Assembly (NCBI GenBank): GCA_050251615.1
Contig: JBFWMM010000029.1
Coordinates: 1 to 33,062 of the forward strand
Direction: 5' to 3'
Origin: Sedimentisphaera sp050251615
GTDB lineage: Bacteria; Planctomycetota; Phycisphaerae; Sedimentisphaerales; Sedimentisphaeraceae
DNA: 33,062 bases
The position numbers and the translations under genes are program-made. Positions 7,188 through 15,336 of the stretch are shown one piece after another. Position 1 is the first letter of the stretch, and each line of letters starts with the position of its first letter. The notes beneath the pieces were generated by a model, which did no database searches, was not told the DNA's origin, and saw nothing but the letters and a program-made list of their open reading frames with translations.

Positions 7188-10100
7188 TCAGTCGAGACGG
7201 TACAAGTAATGCGCGTTGAAATTGTCTTTTATTACCGGTGCGATTCGGAAACTGAAGCTACGCGGGCCGTCTTTCAGGCGGTATTGTTCCATCGGGATTG
7301 CGCCCCAGCTGTCCATCCCGCCCACACCGTACAGCGCGCTGTCCACGTTCAGGTAGATCTCGTCCGAGCGCTTCATACGGAAGGCGTAGTCGGCCTTTTC
7401 CATCTCCTCATCGGAGTAGTGTTTTGCGCAGATATCCAGCGGCTCATCACCAATAATCATCATGCCGGTGCCGTGGTTGTCGGTAAAGCCGGCCCAGCGA
7501 ACTGCGCTTTTATTGCCGTTTTCCTGCGGGCGGCTATAGTCTGTCCAGTCAGCGCTTACGGTAGATTTGAACAGACCGATGCGCTGCGCCGTGCGGCCGG
7601 GATAGCTCTCGAGCGGCCCGCGGCCATACCATGTACTGTTCTCGAAGCTGCCTGATATTTTCATCAGTACCCCGAATCTGAACAGCTCACCGTTTTCCTT
7701 CTCCGGCACATAGTCCACCGATACCTTTATCTCGCCGGAGCCATAAATCCTGTACGTTATGTTGTAATCGGCGGAGAGGGCTTCGAGCCTCCCTTCCACC
7801 TTCACAACGACAGTCCCTTCTTCCTGCGACTCCGTTACTTTCTCGGCCACGAAGCTCTTGCCGGCATCTTTCCAGACGGCAAATTTCTCTTGCAGGCGCG
7901 CGCCGCGGTCATTGTCTGTGGGGGCGCGCCAGAAGTACGGCTCGAAGCCACCATTTACAATCTCCTCGCTACCGTAGAAGTATTTTGTAAGCATGCCGGT
8001 TTTTCGGCTGATCTCGGCCATAAACACCGCGTTGCCTGCTATGATCGAGTCGTTGCTGCTCTGCATCAGCAGCCCGCCAAGCTTGTCGCTTGTCCGGACG
8101 GGTCTGCCGAGATTCAGCGGCACTACAAACTGCTCGAACGCCATCTCATCGCCGGCCTTCGCGTAAGCCGTATCATTTCTCAATACAAAGCTGACGGTGA
8201 GCAGGTATTCGTAACCTGGCTCTGCTTTGATTGGCGGAATGTTGATGTTTATCAGCTCGGAAGCCTGTGGGGCCAGGTCAACAAAGAAATTGCCTGTTCG
8301 CAGCTCAATACCGTTCATGGTAATCTTCCAGCGCCCCTCGTAAATCTCGGAGAGGTTTGTAAAGAAGAATCTGTTTGTCATACGGAACAGCCCGCGCTCG
8401 TAGTCGAGCAGTTCCAGCTTTACGTTTTGCTGGTGGTATTTGAGATCTTCCAGGGCCGGATGCGGCTTGCCGGACGCATCAACGAGCCCGTTCATGCAGA
8501 ATGCGGCATCGTTGTGCACGCCTCCGGGATTTTCCCACCAGCCGCCGTATGCGAAGAACGTATCGCGGCCGTAGCCCGTGCGATATTCCTCGGGCACGCG
8601 CGCGCGCAGCCCCTGATCTTTCCAGTCCCAGACAAACCCGCCCTGCAGGGGATTGTCCTGATAGATTTTATCCCAGTACTCTTTCAGAGTGCCGTTGCTG
8701 TTGCCCATGGCGTGGGAGTATTCGCAGAGGAGCATCGGCTTTGCGGGCGCATCTGCGGCGCGGCGGTCTATGTCGCCGGGCTTGCAGTACATAAAGCTGT
8801 GAATATCGGAGGCCTGGCCGGTGCCGTGAGCCGAGGAGCTTTCGAAATGTATGGGGCGCGTCGGGTCGTAGAGGCGTGCCCAGTTGGCAGCGTCTATGAA
8901 GCAGGGGCTTTCGCCGCTTTCATTGCCCATAGACCAGCTGAACACGCAGGGGTGGTTTTTATCCCGCTTGACCATCCTCTGAACACGATCAATATGCTGC
9001 CGCTCGAAGAGCGGGCTGTTGGAGATTATACTGTCCGGCATAACGCCGAAGCCGTGGCTCTCTATGTTGGCCTCATCGATTACATACAGGCCGTATTCGT
9101 CGCAAAGCTGGTACCAGAGCGGGGTGTTCGGGTAATGGCTTGTGCGAACGGCGTTGATGTTGGCGTGTTTCATCGAGATAATATCGGCTATCATAGCTTC
9201 TCTTGTAACGGTATGGCCTGAGTCGGGGCTGTGTTCATGACGGTTTGTGCCCTTGAATATAACGGGCTGGCCGTTAATCAGGATTCTGCCGTTTTTGATT
9301 TGCACTTCTCTGAAGCCCACATTAACCGGTATCGCTTCAATCGTACGTCCGCGGCTGTCGAGGAGCGAGATGATCATATTGTAGAGGTACGGCTTTTCAG
9401 CAGACCACAGTTGCGGCTCGACAACGCCGCAGTCGAAGCTCAGAATGCCTTTGTCTGACACGGTAATCGATTTGGAAATCGGGTATGTTACGCTTTTGCC
9501 GCTCTGCTCAAAGAGGTCCACGCTCACGCGCAGCTCCGCTTCGGCATCGGCAAGGTTTGCTATTTCAACCGCAATTTCCACCTCTCCCTTGCGATGGTCG
9601 TCTGCGATAGATGTGCGGATAGTGAAGTCGCGGATGTAAGAATCGGCGGTTCTATGGAGATACACGTCTCTGTAAATGCCGCTGAGGCGCCAGAAATCCT
9701 GATCTTCGAGGTATGAGCCGTCGCACCAGCGATACACCTGCACAGCGAGCTGATTTTCGCCCTCTTTGAGGTAGCTTGTTATGTTGAACTCTGCCGGCGT
9801 GCGGCTGCCCTGGCTGTAACCAACTTTCTCACCGTTTACATAGAGATAGAATGCCGCTTCAACGCCTGCAAAATGGATAAAGATATTGCTTCCTTGCCAG
9901 CCTTCAGGCAGCTCAAACTGCGTGCGGTATGTCCCGACGGGATTGAACTCGCTCGGCGCGCGAAAGTTTTCGGCGTCCTTCGGGAACGGATAATCTGAAT
10001 TTGTGTATATGGGGAAATCGAATCCCTGCGTCTGCCAGTTGCCGGGCACTGCAATATCGGCCCAGCCCGAATCATCAAAGTCGGCCCCGAAGCAGTCCGC

Positions 10101-10346
10101 GGGGGCATCTGAGGGCTTATCGACTATGTTGAACTTCCACGTACCGTTGAGCGAATGGCGTAAAGCGCTCTTGCCACCGGCTCTTGCCTCGCTGAGCGTA
10201 GTGTACTTCGTCATCGTGCAGTGCGGCTGCTCTGTGTTAACCTGAATAACCGCGGGGTTGTCCCATTCGGGGCGCTGCTCCGCAAACGAATTTACCTGCA
10301 CCGCGATAACCGCGGCCAGTACTGTGAATAATTTTCTGAACGTCAT
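7188..10346 (-). CDS. lacZ: Exported GH2 beta-galactosidase (LacZ-type)
   Basis: A full-length 1052-residue LacZ-type enzyme that hydrolyses terminal beta-galactosides. Residues 1-22 form a signal peptide (MTFRKLFTVLAAVIAVQVNSFA), so unlike E. coli LacZ it is exported. In order come the sugar-binding domain (PGNWQTQGFDFPIYTN, 101-116), the Ig-like domain (LWSAEKPYLYN near 313) and the TIM barrel with HEHSPDSGH. The acid/base lies in WSMGNESG (E476) and the nucleophile in LLCEYSHAMGN (E542). A DUF4981 region and the small-chain domain follow (FWRAPTDNDRG, WYGRGPLESYPGR, ENGNKSAVRW). GTGGGA lies 8-10 nt before the ATG. It is divergent from the catalytically dead GH2-like gene across 118 bp. No hairpin terminator is seen after it. 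Confidence 0.93.
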   Translation of the reverse strand: MTFRKLFTVLAAVIAVQVNSFAEQRPEWDNPAVIQVNTEQPHCTMTKYTTLSEARAGGKSALRHSLNGTWKFNIVDKPSDAPADCFGADFDDSGWADIAVPGNWQTQGFDFPIYTNSDYPFPKDAENFRAPSEFNPVGTYRTQFELPEGWQGSNIFIHFAGVEAAFYLYVNGEKVGYSQGSRTPAEFNITSYLKEGENQLAVQVYRWCDGSYLEDQDFWRLSGIYRDVYLHRTADSYIRDFTIRTSIADDHRKGEVEIAVEIANLADAEAELRVSVDLFEQSGKSVTYPISKSITVSDKGILSFDCGVVEPQLWSAEKPYLYNMIISLLDSRGRTIEAIPVNVGFREVQIKNGRILINGQPVIFKGTNRHEHSPDSGHTVTREAMIADIISMKHANINAVRTSHYPNTPLWYQLCDEYGLYVIDEANIESHGFGVMPDSIISNSPLFERQHIDRVQRMVKRDKNHPCVFSWSMGNESGESPCFIDAANWARLYDPTRPIHFESSSAHGTGQASDIHSFMYCKPGDIDRRAADAPAKPMLLCEYSHAMGNSNGTLKEYWDKIYQDNPLQGGFVWDWKDQGLRARVPEEYRTGYGRDTFFAYGGWWENPGGVHNDAAFCMNGLVDASGKPHPALEDLKYHQQNVKLELLDYERGLFRMTNRFFFTNLSEIYEGRWKITMNGIELRTGNFFVDLAPQASELININIPPIKAEPGYEYLLTVSFVLRNDTAYAKAGDEMAFEQFVVPLNLGRPVRTSDKLGGLLMQSSNDSIIAGNAVFMAEISRKTGMLTKYFYGSEEIVNGGFEPYFWRAPTDNDRGARLQEKFAVWKDAGKSFVAEKVTESQEEGTVVVKVEGRLEALSADYNITYRIYGSGEIKVSVDYVPEKENGELFRFGVLMKISGSFENSTWYGRGPLESYPGRTAQRIGLFKSTVSADWTDYSRPQENGNKSAVRWAGFTDNHGTGMMIIGDEPLDICAKHYSDEEMEKADYAFRMKRSDEIYLNVDSALYGVGGMDSWGAIPMEQYRLKDGPRSFSFRIAPVIKDNFNAHYLYRLD

Positions 10347-10464
10347 ATTTTATTCCCACTAATTATGCTGTGTGCGTTTCTGTAAAAGTGTAATTTTATT
10401 GAGTGCGGGCCGTATGGCAAAGTGTTTCTTGATATTTGCTCTAATTGTCCTACCATAGAGTAAT
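10347..10464. promoter_or_regulatory. Divergent promoter region between the two GH2-family genes
   Basis: This 118-bp AT-rich region separates divergent start codons. Toward the plus strand, TTGATA (10429-10434), a 16-bp spacer and TACCAT (10451-10456) lie so close to the ATG at 10465 that the mRNA would be almost leaderless. Toward the minus strand, CATAAT (10367-10362) is a possible -10 without a good -35. Confidence 0.3.
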
Positions 10465-12492
10465 ATGTTCTGTTGCGAATATACAAATACCGCGCCGCGA
10501 ATGGCGATTCTGTTTATACTCTGCCTCTTCGGCCGCTCTATGGCAGTGGAAGTCGGCGGGGTTTCCGTGGAAACGCATCTCGACAAGCTCAAGACGAGCG
10601 CAAATATCGCGGTTTCGTTTGAGGCCTCGGGCGTTGCCGATGAAGTAATCGTATCTATGGATGCAGGCGGAGCATTGACAGAGAAGAAAGTGAACGCGGA
10701 AGGGCAGGTGCGCTGCTACCTCAAAATTGCCGCGCCGCTCATCTGGAGCGCAGAGAAGCCACGGCTCTACGACTTCAAAATTACCGGCTCCTCAGGCGAA
10801 GAGCTTGTAGCGGCAAAAATCGGAATCAGGGAAACAGATTTTTCAAGTGGCGTTCTCCGAGTCAATTCAGTTGACGCACACCTCAAAATGCCGACAGAGG
10901 CAATAGACAAGGTTTTTCCTTACGGTAAAAACACAGCAAAGATGCTCAAAGGCTGCAACGCCAATGCCGTTATTGTAGATTATGGCGAGGGTAGCGGTGC
11001 CCTTCTGGACACCTGCGATGAGCTTGGGATTTATGTGCTGCTCAGGTGCGAAGAGGCGTCTTTCGCGGAGGTTCTCGTGGCTGAAAGGAACCACTGCTCG
11101 ATTATAGGCTGGATTGTACCGGTACCCGCATCCGCGGAAGCGGCGTTCAGGTCTAAGATGAAGCGGCTGGATAATTCGCGCCCGCTTTTCACGATAGACC
11201 TGCCGCAGGCCGCGAGCGCTGATTTCAAACTCTACGACAAATTCCTCTACGAGACCTATGCGGTCAAGGGATTTGCGCCGATGGCGGAAGTGGGCTATGA
11301 GGCGAAGAAGAAATTCGAGCCGCTCAATTTCACCATCTCCGGAAACGATGCGAAAGAAACGCTAATCAATATCAGCAACAATACCTCCTGTACCGATCTT
11401 TCGGAAATGAAGATTATATGGAGACTCCTCAAAAACGGACTTGCCGTTCAAGGGGCCATACTGCAAGCGCAGGCCGCGCCCGGCGAGAGCGCAAGAGTTG
11501 CTGTGCCGGTGGGTTCTGCATTGCCGGCGGATGCTGAGTATGTGCTCGAGATTGTGGCGATAGCCCCCTCGGGCAGCTATGAGCTTGCGTTTGAGCAGTT
11601 TATGTTGAGGCCGGCATCCCTAAGCGGTATTCCTCAGGGAAAAGGCGAGCTTGTTTGCAGTGCTCTGGATAAAGATGTAACGATAAGCGGGGAGTGGTTT
11701 GAGGTGCGCTTTGACATCAGCGAAGGCTGTATGACGGATCTCATTTATGCGGGCACCGACCTCTTGCAACGCTCTCCCGAGTGTGATTTTAGCCGCGCCC
11801 CATCGCCGTTTACGAAGAGCATCTCTTTGCCTTGGGATTTGCTGCTTGGCCTTGAACGGACGGTTCTGGATGTGAACTACATTCGCGGCAAGGACAAGGC
11901 GATTGTACGAGTAAAAACGATTTACGCCAAAGACCTCTCCAAACCCGAAGCACCCGGATTCAATATCGAGGAGGTTTACAGCATCTTCCCCGGCGGCGTG
12001 ATAACGGTGGATGTGGATATTGAGCCTTTCGGCGAGATGCCGGCAGAGCTTGGACGAATCGGCATGCAGATGATACTCCCGCGCGGCTTCGAGCAGGTGT
12101 CGTATTACGGCAAAGGGCCCGCCCAGAGCTATCCCGATTGCCTGCGCGGAGCTCGGCTTGGCTTGTTTTCGTTCGCCGCGGACGATATGTTCACCGCGCG
12201 CGAAGGATGTGCGGAGTTCGGCAATCGCTCGGGCGTGCGCAGTTTCTCGGTGTTCAACGCATCAGGCGCCGGGCTTACCATCAGCGGCACAGATTTGAAC
12301 ATCAGCGCTTCGCATTACCCTGCAGAGCATCTCGCAGGCGCTATGGACGGGTTAAATCCTGTAAAGGTGGACAGCTTGCTTCTCAATGTTGACCACGCCG
12401 TAAGCCCGCTTGTTCACGCTGTTGCAGGTACTAAAGCAACCTTGCCTGCGAAGTTCAGCTTCACAATATCGCCGTATAACGCCGCGCAGTGA
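10465..12492 (+). CDS. GH2 beta-galactosidase-like pseudoenzyme, exported
   Basis: This 675-residue protein keeps GH2 landmarks. These are the Ig-like domain end (LIWSAEKPRLYDFKI, 92-106) and the small-chain domain (about 402-675) with YYGKGPAQSYPD (547) and EFGNRSGVRSF (584), which matches the LacZ neighbour's WYGRGPLESYP and ENGNKSAVRW. The TIM barrel is reduced to roughly residues 130-260. LLDTCDELGIYVLLRCEEASF matches LacZ's LCDEYGLYVIDEANI. Where LacZ has the acid/base in GNESG, this protein has ERNHCSIIGWIVPVP, and no CEYSHAMGN nucleophile block exists. The N-terminal sugar-binding domain is also absent. The frame is intact over 2 kb, so it is probably a maintained non-catalytic protein. 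Signal peptide LFILCLFGRSMA; the start could also be ATG 10501. Confidence 0.75.
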   Translation: MFCCEYTNTAPRMAILFILCLFGRSMAVEVGGVSVETHLDKLKTSANIAVSFEASGVADEVIVSMDAGGALTEKKVNAEGQVRCYLKIAAPLIWSAEKPRLYDFKITGSSGEELVAAKIGIRETDFSSGVLRVNSVDAHLKMPTEAIDKVFPYGKNTAKMLKGCNANAVIVDYGEGSGALLDTCDELGIYVLLRCEEASFAEVLVAERNHCSIIGWIVPVPASAEAAFRSKMKRLDNSRPLFTIDLPQAASADFKLYDKFLYETYAVKGFAPMAEVGYEAKKKFEPLNFTISGNDAKETLINISNNTSCTDLSEMKIIWRLLKNGLAVQGAILQAQAAPGESARVAVPVGSALPADAEYVLEIVAIAPSGSYELAFEQFMLRPASLSGIPQGKGELVCSALDKDVTISGEWFEVRFDISEGCMTDLIYAGTDLLQRSPECDFSRAPSPFTKSISLPWDLLLGLERTVLDVNYIRGKDKAIVRVKTIYAKDLSKPEAPGFNIEEVYSIFPGGVITVDVDIEPFGEMPAELGRIGMQMILPRGFEQVSYYGKGPAQSYPDCLRGARLGLFSFAADDMFTAREGCAEFGNRSGVRSFSVFNASGAGLTISGTDLNISASHYPAEHLAGAMDGLNPVKVDSLLLNVDHAVSPLVHAVAGTKATLPAKFSFTISPYNAAQ

Positions 12493-12510
12493 TGCAGCGC
12501 AACCGACAAA

Positions 12511-12534
12511 ACGGGCAGGCTACAAACCTGCGTT
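12511..12534. terminator. Hairpin between convergent genes
   Basis: AACGGGCAGG, loop CTACAAA, then CCTGCGTT gives a bulged stem (core GCAGG/CCTGC at 12515-12519 and 12527-12531) in the 44 bp between the convergent GH2-like and dehydrogenase stops. It lacks a clear T-run, so the terminator function is tentative. Confidence 0.35.
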
Positions 12535-12536
12535 GG

Positions 12537-14216
12537 CTATGCCTTGCCGAGTAACTCTTTTTCCGCTTCGAGGCTCCAGATGCCGTTGTTGAGCTTCGCG
12601 TAAACTTCAGGGTACCGCTCTGCAAGCTTCTCAAGACGAATCAGAGGCATACTTTTCAGCTCCGGATAAACCACGATCTTGCCCGGGATGAGCCTGTTTT
12701 CGACGGCGCGTATGCCGTCGATAGCGCCTGCCATGCCACTGACGGCATCAACAGAGCAGTTTGTATCCAGAGAGCCCGAAAGCACTTTCTCAAGAACAAT
12801 CTTCATATCGGAAAGCCTTGAGCCGCTTGTGCCGAACATATAGCACCGGTTGGCAATGTAGGTGTCGAGGTCGATGTCCTGCTTGACGGTAGCGGGGATT
12901 CCCGCGAAGATGTTGATGAGAGCGCCGCCTGCGCTGTCCTTGATGGACTTTGCCACGAGTGGCGCAACGGGCGCCATAATCGCGAAGTAGCTGAATTTGT
13001 CTGTTACGGGCTGATTCTGCGGGTTTACAAGGGCAAGATTTACGTTATTCTGCTCAGCGAGAGGTTTGGCCTTATGAGCGAGCGATTCGAGCCGCTCGTC
13101 GTCGAAGTCCGTGCCAACGACAGATATATTTTCAATCCCTGCGCAAAGGAGCCGTATCGTATGCATCTGCCCCATCGGGCCGGCGGCGCCAACGATAAGC
13201 ACGTTATCTCCGGTGCGTACTTCGCCGATTGCAGGGACATTCTTGTAGCTCGCGGAGGCATCGGGGCTTGTCGTGCCGATCCATCTTGTCATGCCGTAAT
13301 GCGTGCGGCCGACGCTCACCGAAACATCTGCGCCGATTTGCCCGCCGGCGAGAACAATGTTGATTATGCCGAGCGCGGCGAGCTTGGCATCGAGCGTTTC
13401 AATGGTCTGCTTATCGCAGCCGAAGTAAACGATATCGTCGAAGCTTTCGGGGGGCAGTGAGGCTATATCTTCGGCGACTGCAACATCAAGGCCGGCCGCT
13501 TTCAGGCTGTCAAGCTGCGACACTTCCGCGCAACAGGCCGTAACCTGAGCAGGTGCGGCTTCCGCTGAGAAGCTTTCGGCAAGCCCTTTTATCTCAAAGC
13601 CGGCATCAGCGACAACGAGTAGCCTGCCCGCAGGCTTGATGCAGCTGCGTTCTTCCGTGATATATGAGCTTTCCACGCAAGCCCACGGCTCCACGAGCGC
13701 GATGGCGGATGCGCTGATGTCCTTGTCAACGGGGATAAGAAAGCTTTCGCCCGATTCGGGATCTACGATGATCCTCTCGTCCATAAGGACATATTCCTGA
13801 AGCCCGCCTTCAAAGTTGTAGCCGAATGCTGAGTTTGACGCCGCCGTCTTGAGCCACCTGTAATCTGTCTGCACGAGCACTTTCTCGCCGGCGCAGTGCC
13901 TTTGCACCTTATCGCCCACGGCAACGATGACGCCAAAGGCCTCGTGCCCGGGTACTGTGGGCTCGAAGCAGGGTTTGTAGCTGGGAATCTCGGCGAGAAT
14001 GTCATTATCCGCGCCGCTGATTATCTCGCTCTTTCTTGCGTGGTTATGGAACTGCTTGAGCAGCTTCAAGTCGGAGAAGCAAAGGCCGACAGCCTCAACC
14101 TTCATAAGTATCTGATGCGGCCCGGGCGCTGTAACGCTCTTGGAGCTGTTAAGGACGAGCTTGTCTTCCCCGATAAGCTGGATTGCGCTCTCGGTCTGCG
14201 GGATTGTATTTTCCAT
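12537..14216 (-). CDS. Zinc-dependent medium-chain dehydrogenase with two Rossmann-like segments
   Basis: A 559-residue MDR-superfamily oxidoreductase, much longer than the usual 340-410. The catalytic domain (1-195) has the zinc-site residues C46 (VGLCFSDL), H91-E92 (VPGHEAFG) and E177 (VEPWAC). The four-cysteine structural zinc loop is absent. A first nucleotide-binding-like segment (about 197-325) has lost its glycine motif (VVADAGFEIKG). A second (335 onward) carries VGAAGPMGQMH and is presumably the working NAD(P) site. AAGGAG lies 8 nt before the ATG. It is the last gene of the E2-E3-PHP-SDR-MDR run, 15 nt after the SDR. The pairing with a sorbitol-6-phosphate-dehydrogenase-like SDR recalls SorE/SorD of sorbose catabolism, suggesting a polyol or ketose phosphate substrate; this is inference. 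Confidence 0.8.
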   Translation of the reverse strand: MENTIPQTESAIQLIGEDKLVLNSSKSVTAPGPHQILMKVEAVGLCFSDLKLLKQFHNHARKSEIISGADNDILAEIPSYKPCFEPTVPGHEAFGVIVAVGDKVQRHCAGEKVLVQTDYRWLKTAASNSAFGYNFEGGLQEYVLMDERIIVDPESGESFLIPVDKDISASAIALVEPWACVESSYITEERSCIKPAGRLLVVADAGFEIKGLAESFSAEAAPAQVTACCAEVSQLDSLKAAGLDVAVAEDIASLPPESFDDIVYFGCDKQTIETLDAKLAALGIINIVLAGGQIGADVSVSVGRTHYGMTRWIGTTSPDASASYKNVPAIGEVRTGDNVLIVGAAGPMGQMHTIRLLCAGIENISVVGTDFDDERLESLAHKAKPLAEQNNVNLALVNPQNQPVTDKFSYFAIMAPVAPLVAKSIKDSAGGALINIFAGIPATVKQDIDLDTYIANRCYMFGTSGSRLSDMKIVLEKVLSGSLDTNCSVDAVSGMAGAIDGIRAVENRLIPGKIVVYPELKSMPLIRLEKLAERYPEVYAKLNNGIWSLEAEKELLGKA

Positions 14217-14231
14217 TTGAAATCTCCTTTA

Positions 14232-15311
14232 TCAGTGAAGCATAACCTGTCCGCCGGTAACGGGAACAGCCTGTCCTGTTTCATATTTTTGTTCGATGAG
14301 GTAGTAAACCGCCGCCATAACGTCTTTCGTTGTACAGCCGCGCTTCATGGGCACTTTCGCCTCGTAGAAATGTTTGACGTCCTCTATTGTCTTCGCGCCG
14401 GGCACTTTGCCCGTGCGGAGGTACTGAACAAAGAGGCCGTTTTCGGGGTTTGACCAGAGCGGACCGTCGAAGAAATTGCCCGGGCATACAGAGTTGACCT
14501 TGATACCGTCTTCGATCAGCTCGAGCGCGAAAGACTGCGTGAGGCCGATGCCGCCGAATTTGCCACCTGCGTAAGCGCCGTTTTTGTTTGAACCGACAAG
14601 CCCCGACTTCGAGTTGATCTGGATGATGTCGCTGATGAAGGCCTCGTGCGCGCGGTGCTGAGCCGCGAGCACCTTGGAACAAACCTGTGTACAGAGGAAG
14701 TATCCCTTGTAGTTGACGCTTGTTACGAAATCAAAATCTTTTTCGGACAGCCTTTTGACGCTCCCTGCCTTGAGAACACCGGCGTTTGCAACAAGCACAT
14801 CAAAACCGCCGTAAACGCGCAGTACCTGCGTTACCGCGTTGGTGATGGAATCAAGGCCGGTTACGTTGATCAGCACGGCATGCGCTCTGTCTGCTCCGTA
14901 CTGTTCGCGGAGGGCCGCCGCCTCCTTCTCCGCCTGCTCAATGTTAAGGTCTGCAAGGACAACATAGGCGCCCTGTTCTGCGAGGTCCTGCGCGATTTCG
15001 AGCCCGAAGCCCTGCGCGGCGCCTGTTACTATCGCCACCTTTCCGCCTGCTCTTCCGCAGGCATTACCGGCCTCGATTAGGTCAAAGCGACCGACACCGG
15101 CAATGGTAACGCTGCTTCCGGACGCGGCAGGCTGCCTTAATTGCGCAATCAGTTCGTCATCGGTAATCTCCGGGTACATTTCAACGTTTATGCTGTCGTT
15201 CGCGGCAAATTCTTTCGTAAAACGTACGAGCGGCAGTTTACCGCAACTACCCCATAAGCCCCTTAAAAGCGGCGCGATTCTTAATATAGATTGATTGACT
15301 TCTTTACTCAT
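14232..15311 (-). CDS. Short-chain dehydrogenase resembling sorbitol-6-phosphate 2-dehydrogenase, with N-terminal extension
   Basis: A 359-residue protein whose SDR core starts near residue 90. It has cofactor motif TGAAQGFG (97-104), NAG (176-178), catalytic S234/S236 and Y247-x3-K251 (GAYAGGKFG). The C-terminal half (DIIQINSKSGLVGSNKNGAY, VPMKRGCTTKDV, VTGGQVM) is strikingly like SrlD, which oxidises D-glucitol-6-phosphate to fructose-6-phosphate. The first about 88 residues (MSKEVNQSILRIAPLLRGLW onward) are extra and not recognised. The ATG at 15311 follows GGGAAAG by 8 nt; the frame opens at a TTG at 15329. It lies 25 nt after the PHP-like gene and 15 nt before the MDR, in one transcription unit. 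The true substrate is unknown. Confidence 0.82.
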   Translation of the reverse strand: MSKEVNQSILRIAPLLRGLWGSCGKLPLVRFTKEFAANDSINVEMYPEITDDELIAQLRQPAASGSSVTIAGVGRFDLIEAGNACGRAGGKVAIVTGAAQGFGLEIAQDLAEQGAYVVLADLNIEQAEKEAAALREQYGADRAHAVLINVTGLDSITNAVTQVLRVYGGFDVLVANAGVLKAGSVKRLSEKDFDFVTSVNYKGYFLCTQVCSKVLAAQHRAHEAFISDIIQINSKSGLVGSNKNGAYAGGKFGGIGLTQSFALELIEDGIKVNSVCPGNFFDGPLWSNPENGLFVQYLRTGKVPGAKTIEDVKHFYEAKVPMKRGCTTKDVMAAVYYLIEQKYETGQAVPVTGGQVMLH

Positions 15312-15336
15312 CAATACTTTCCCGTGCAAAATATAA

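Noticed and set aside
7890..9221. 443-codon open frame on the plus strand
   Set aside because: Antisense to the conserved GH2 beta-galactosidase; its translation has no family features and its codons mirror the real gene.
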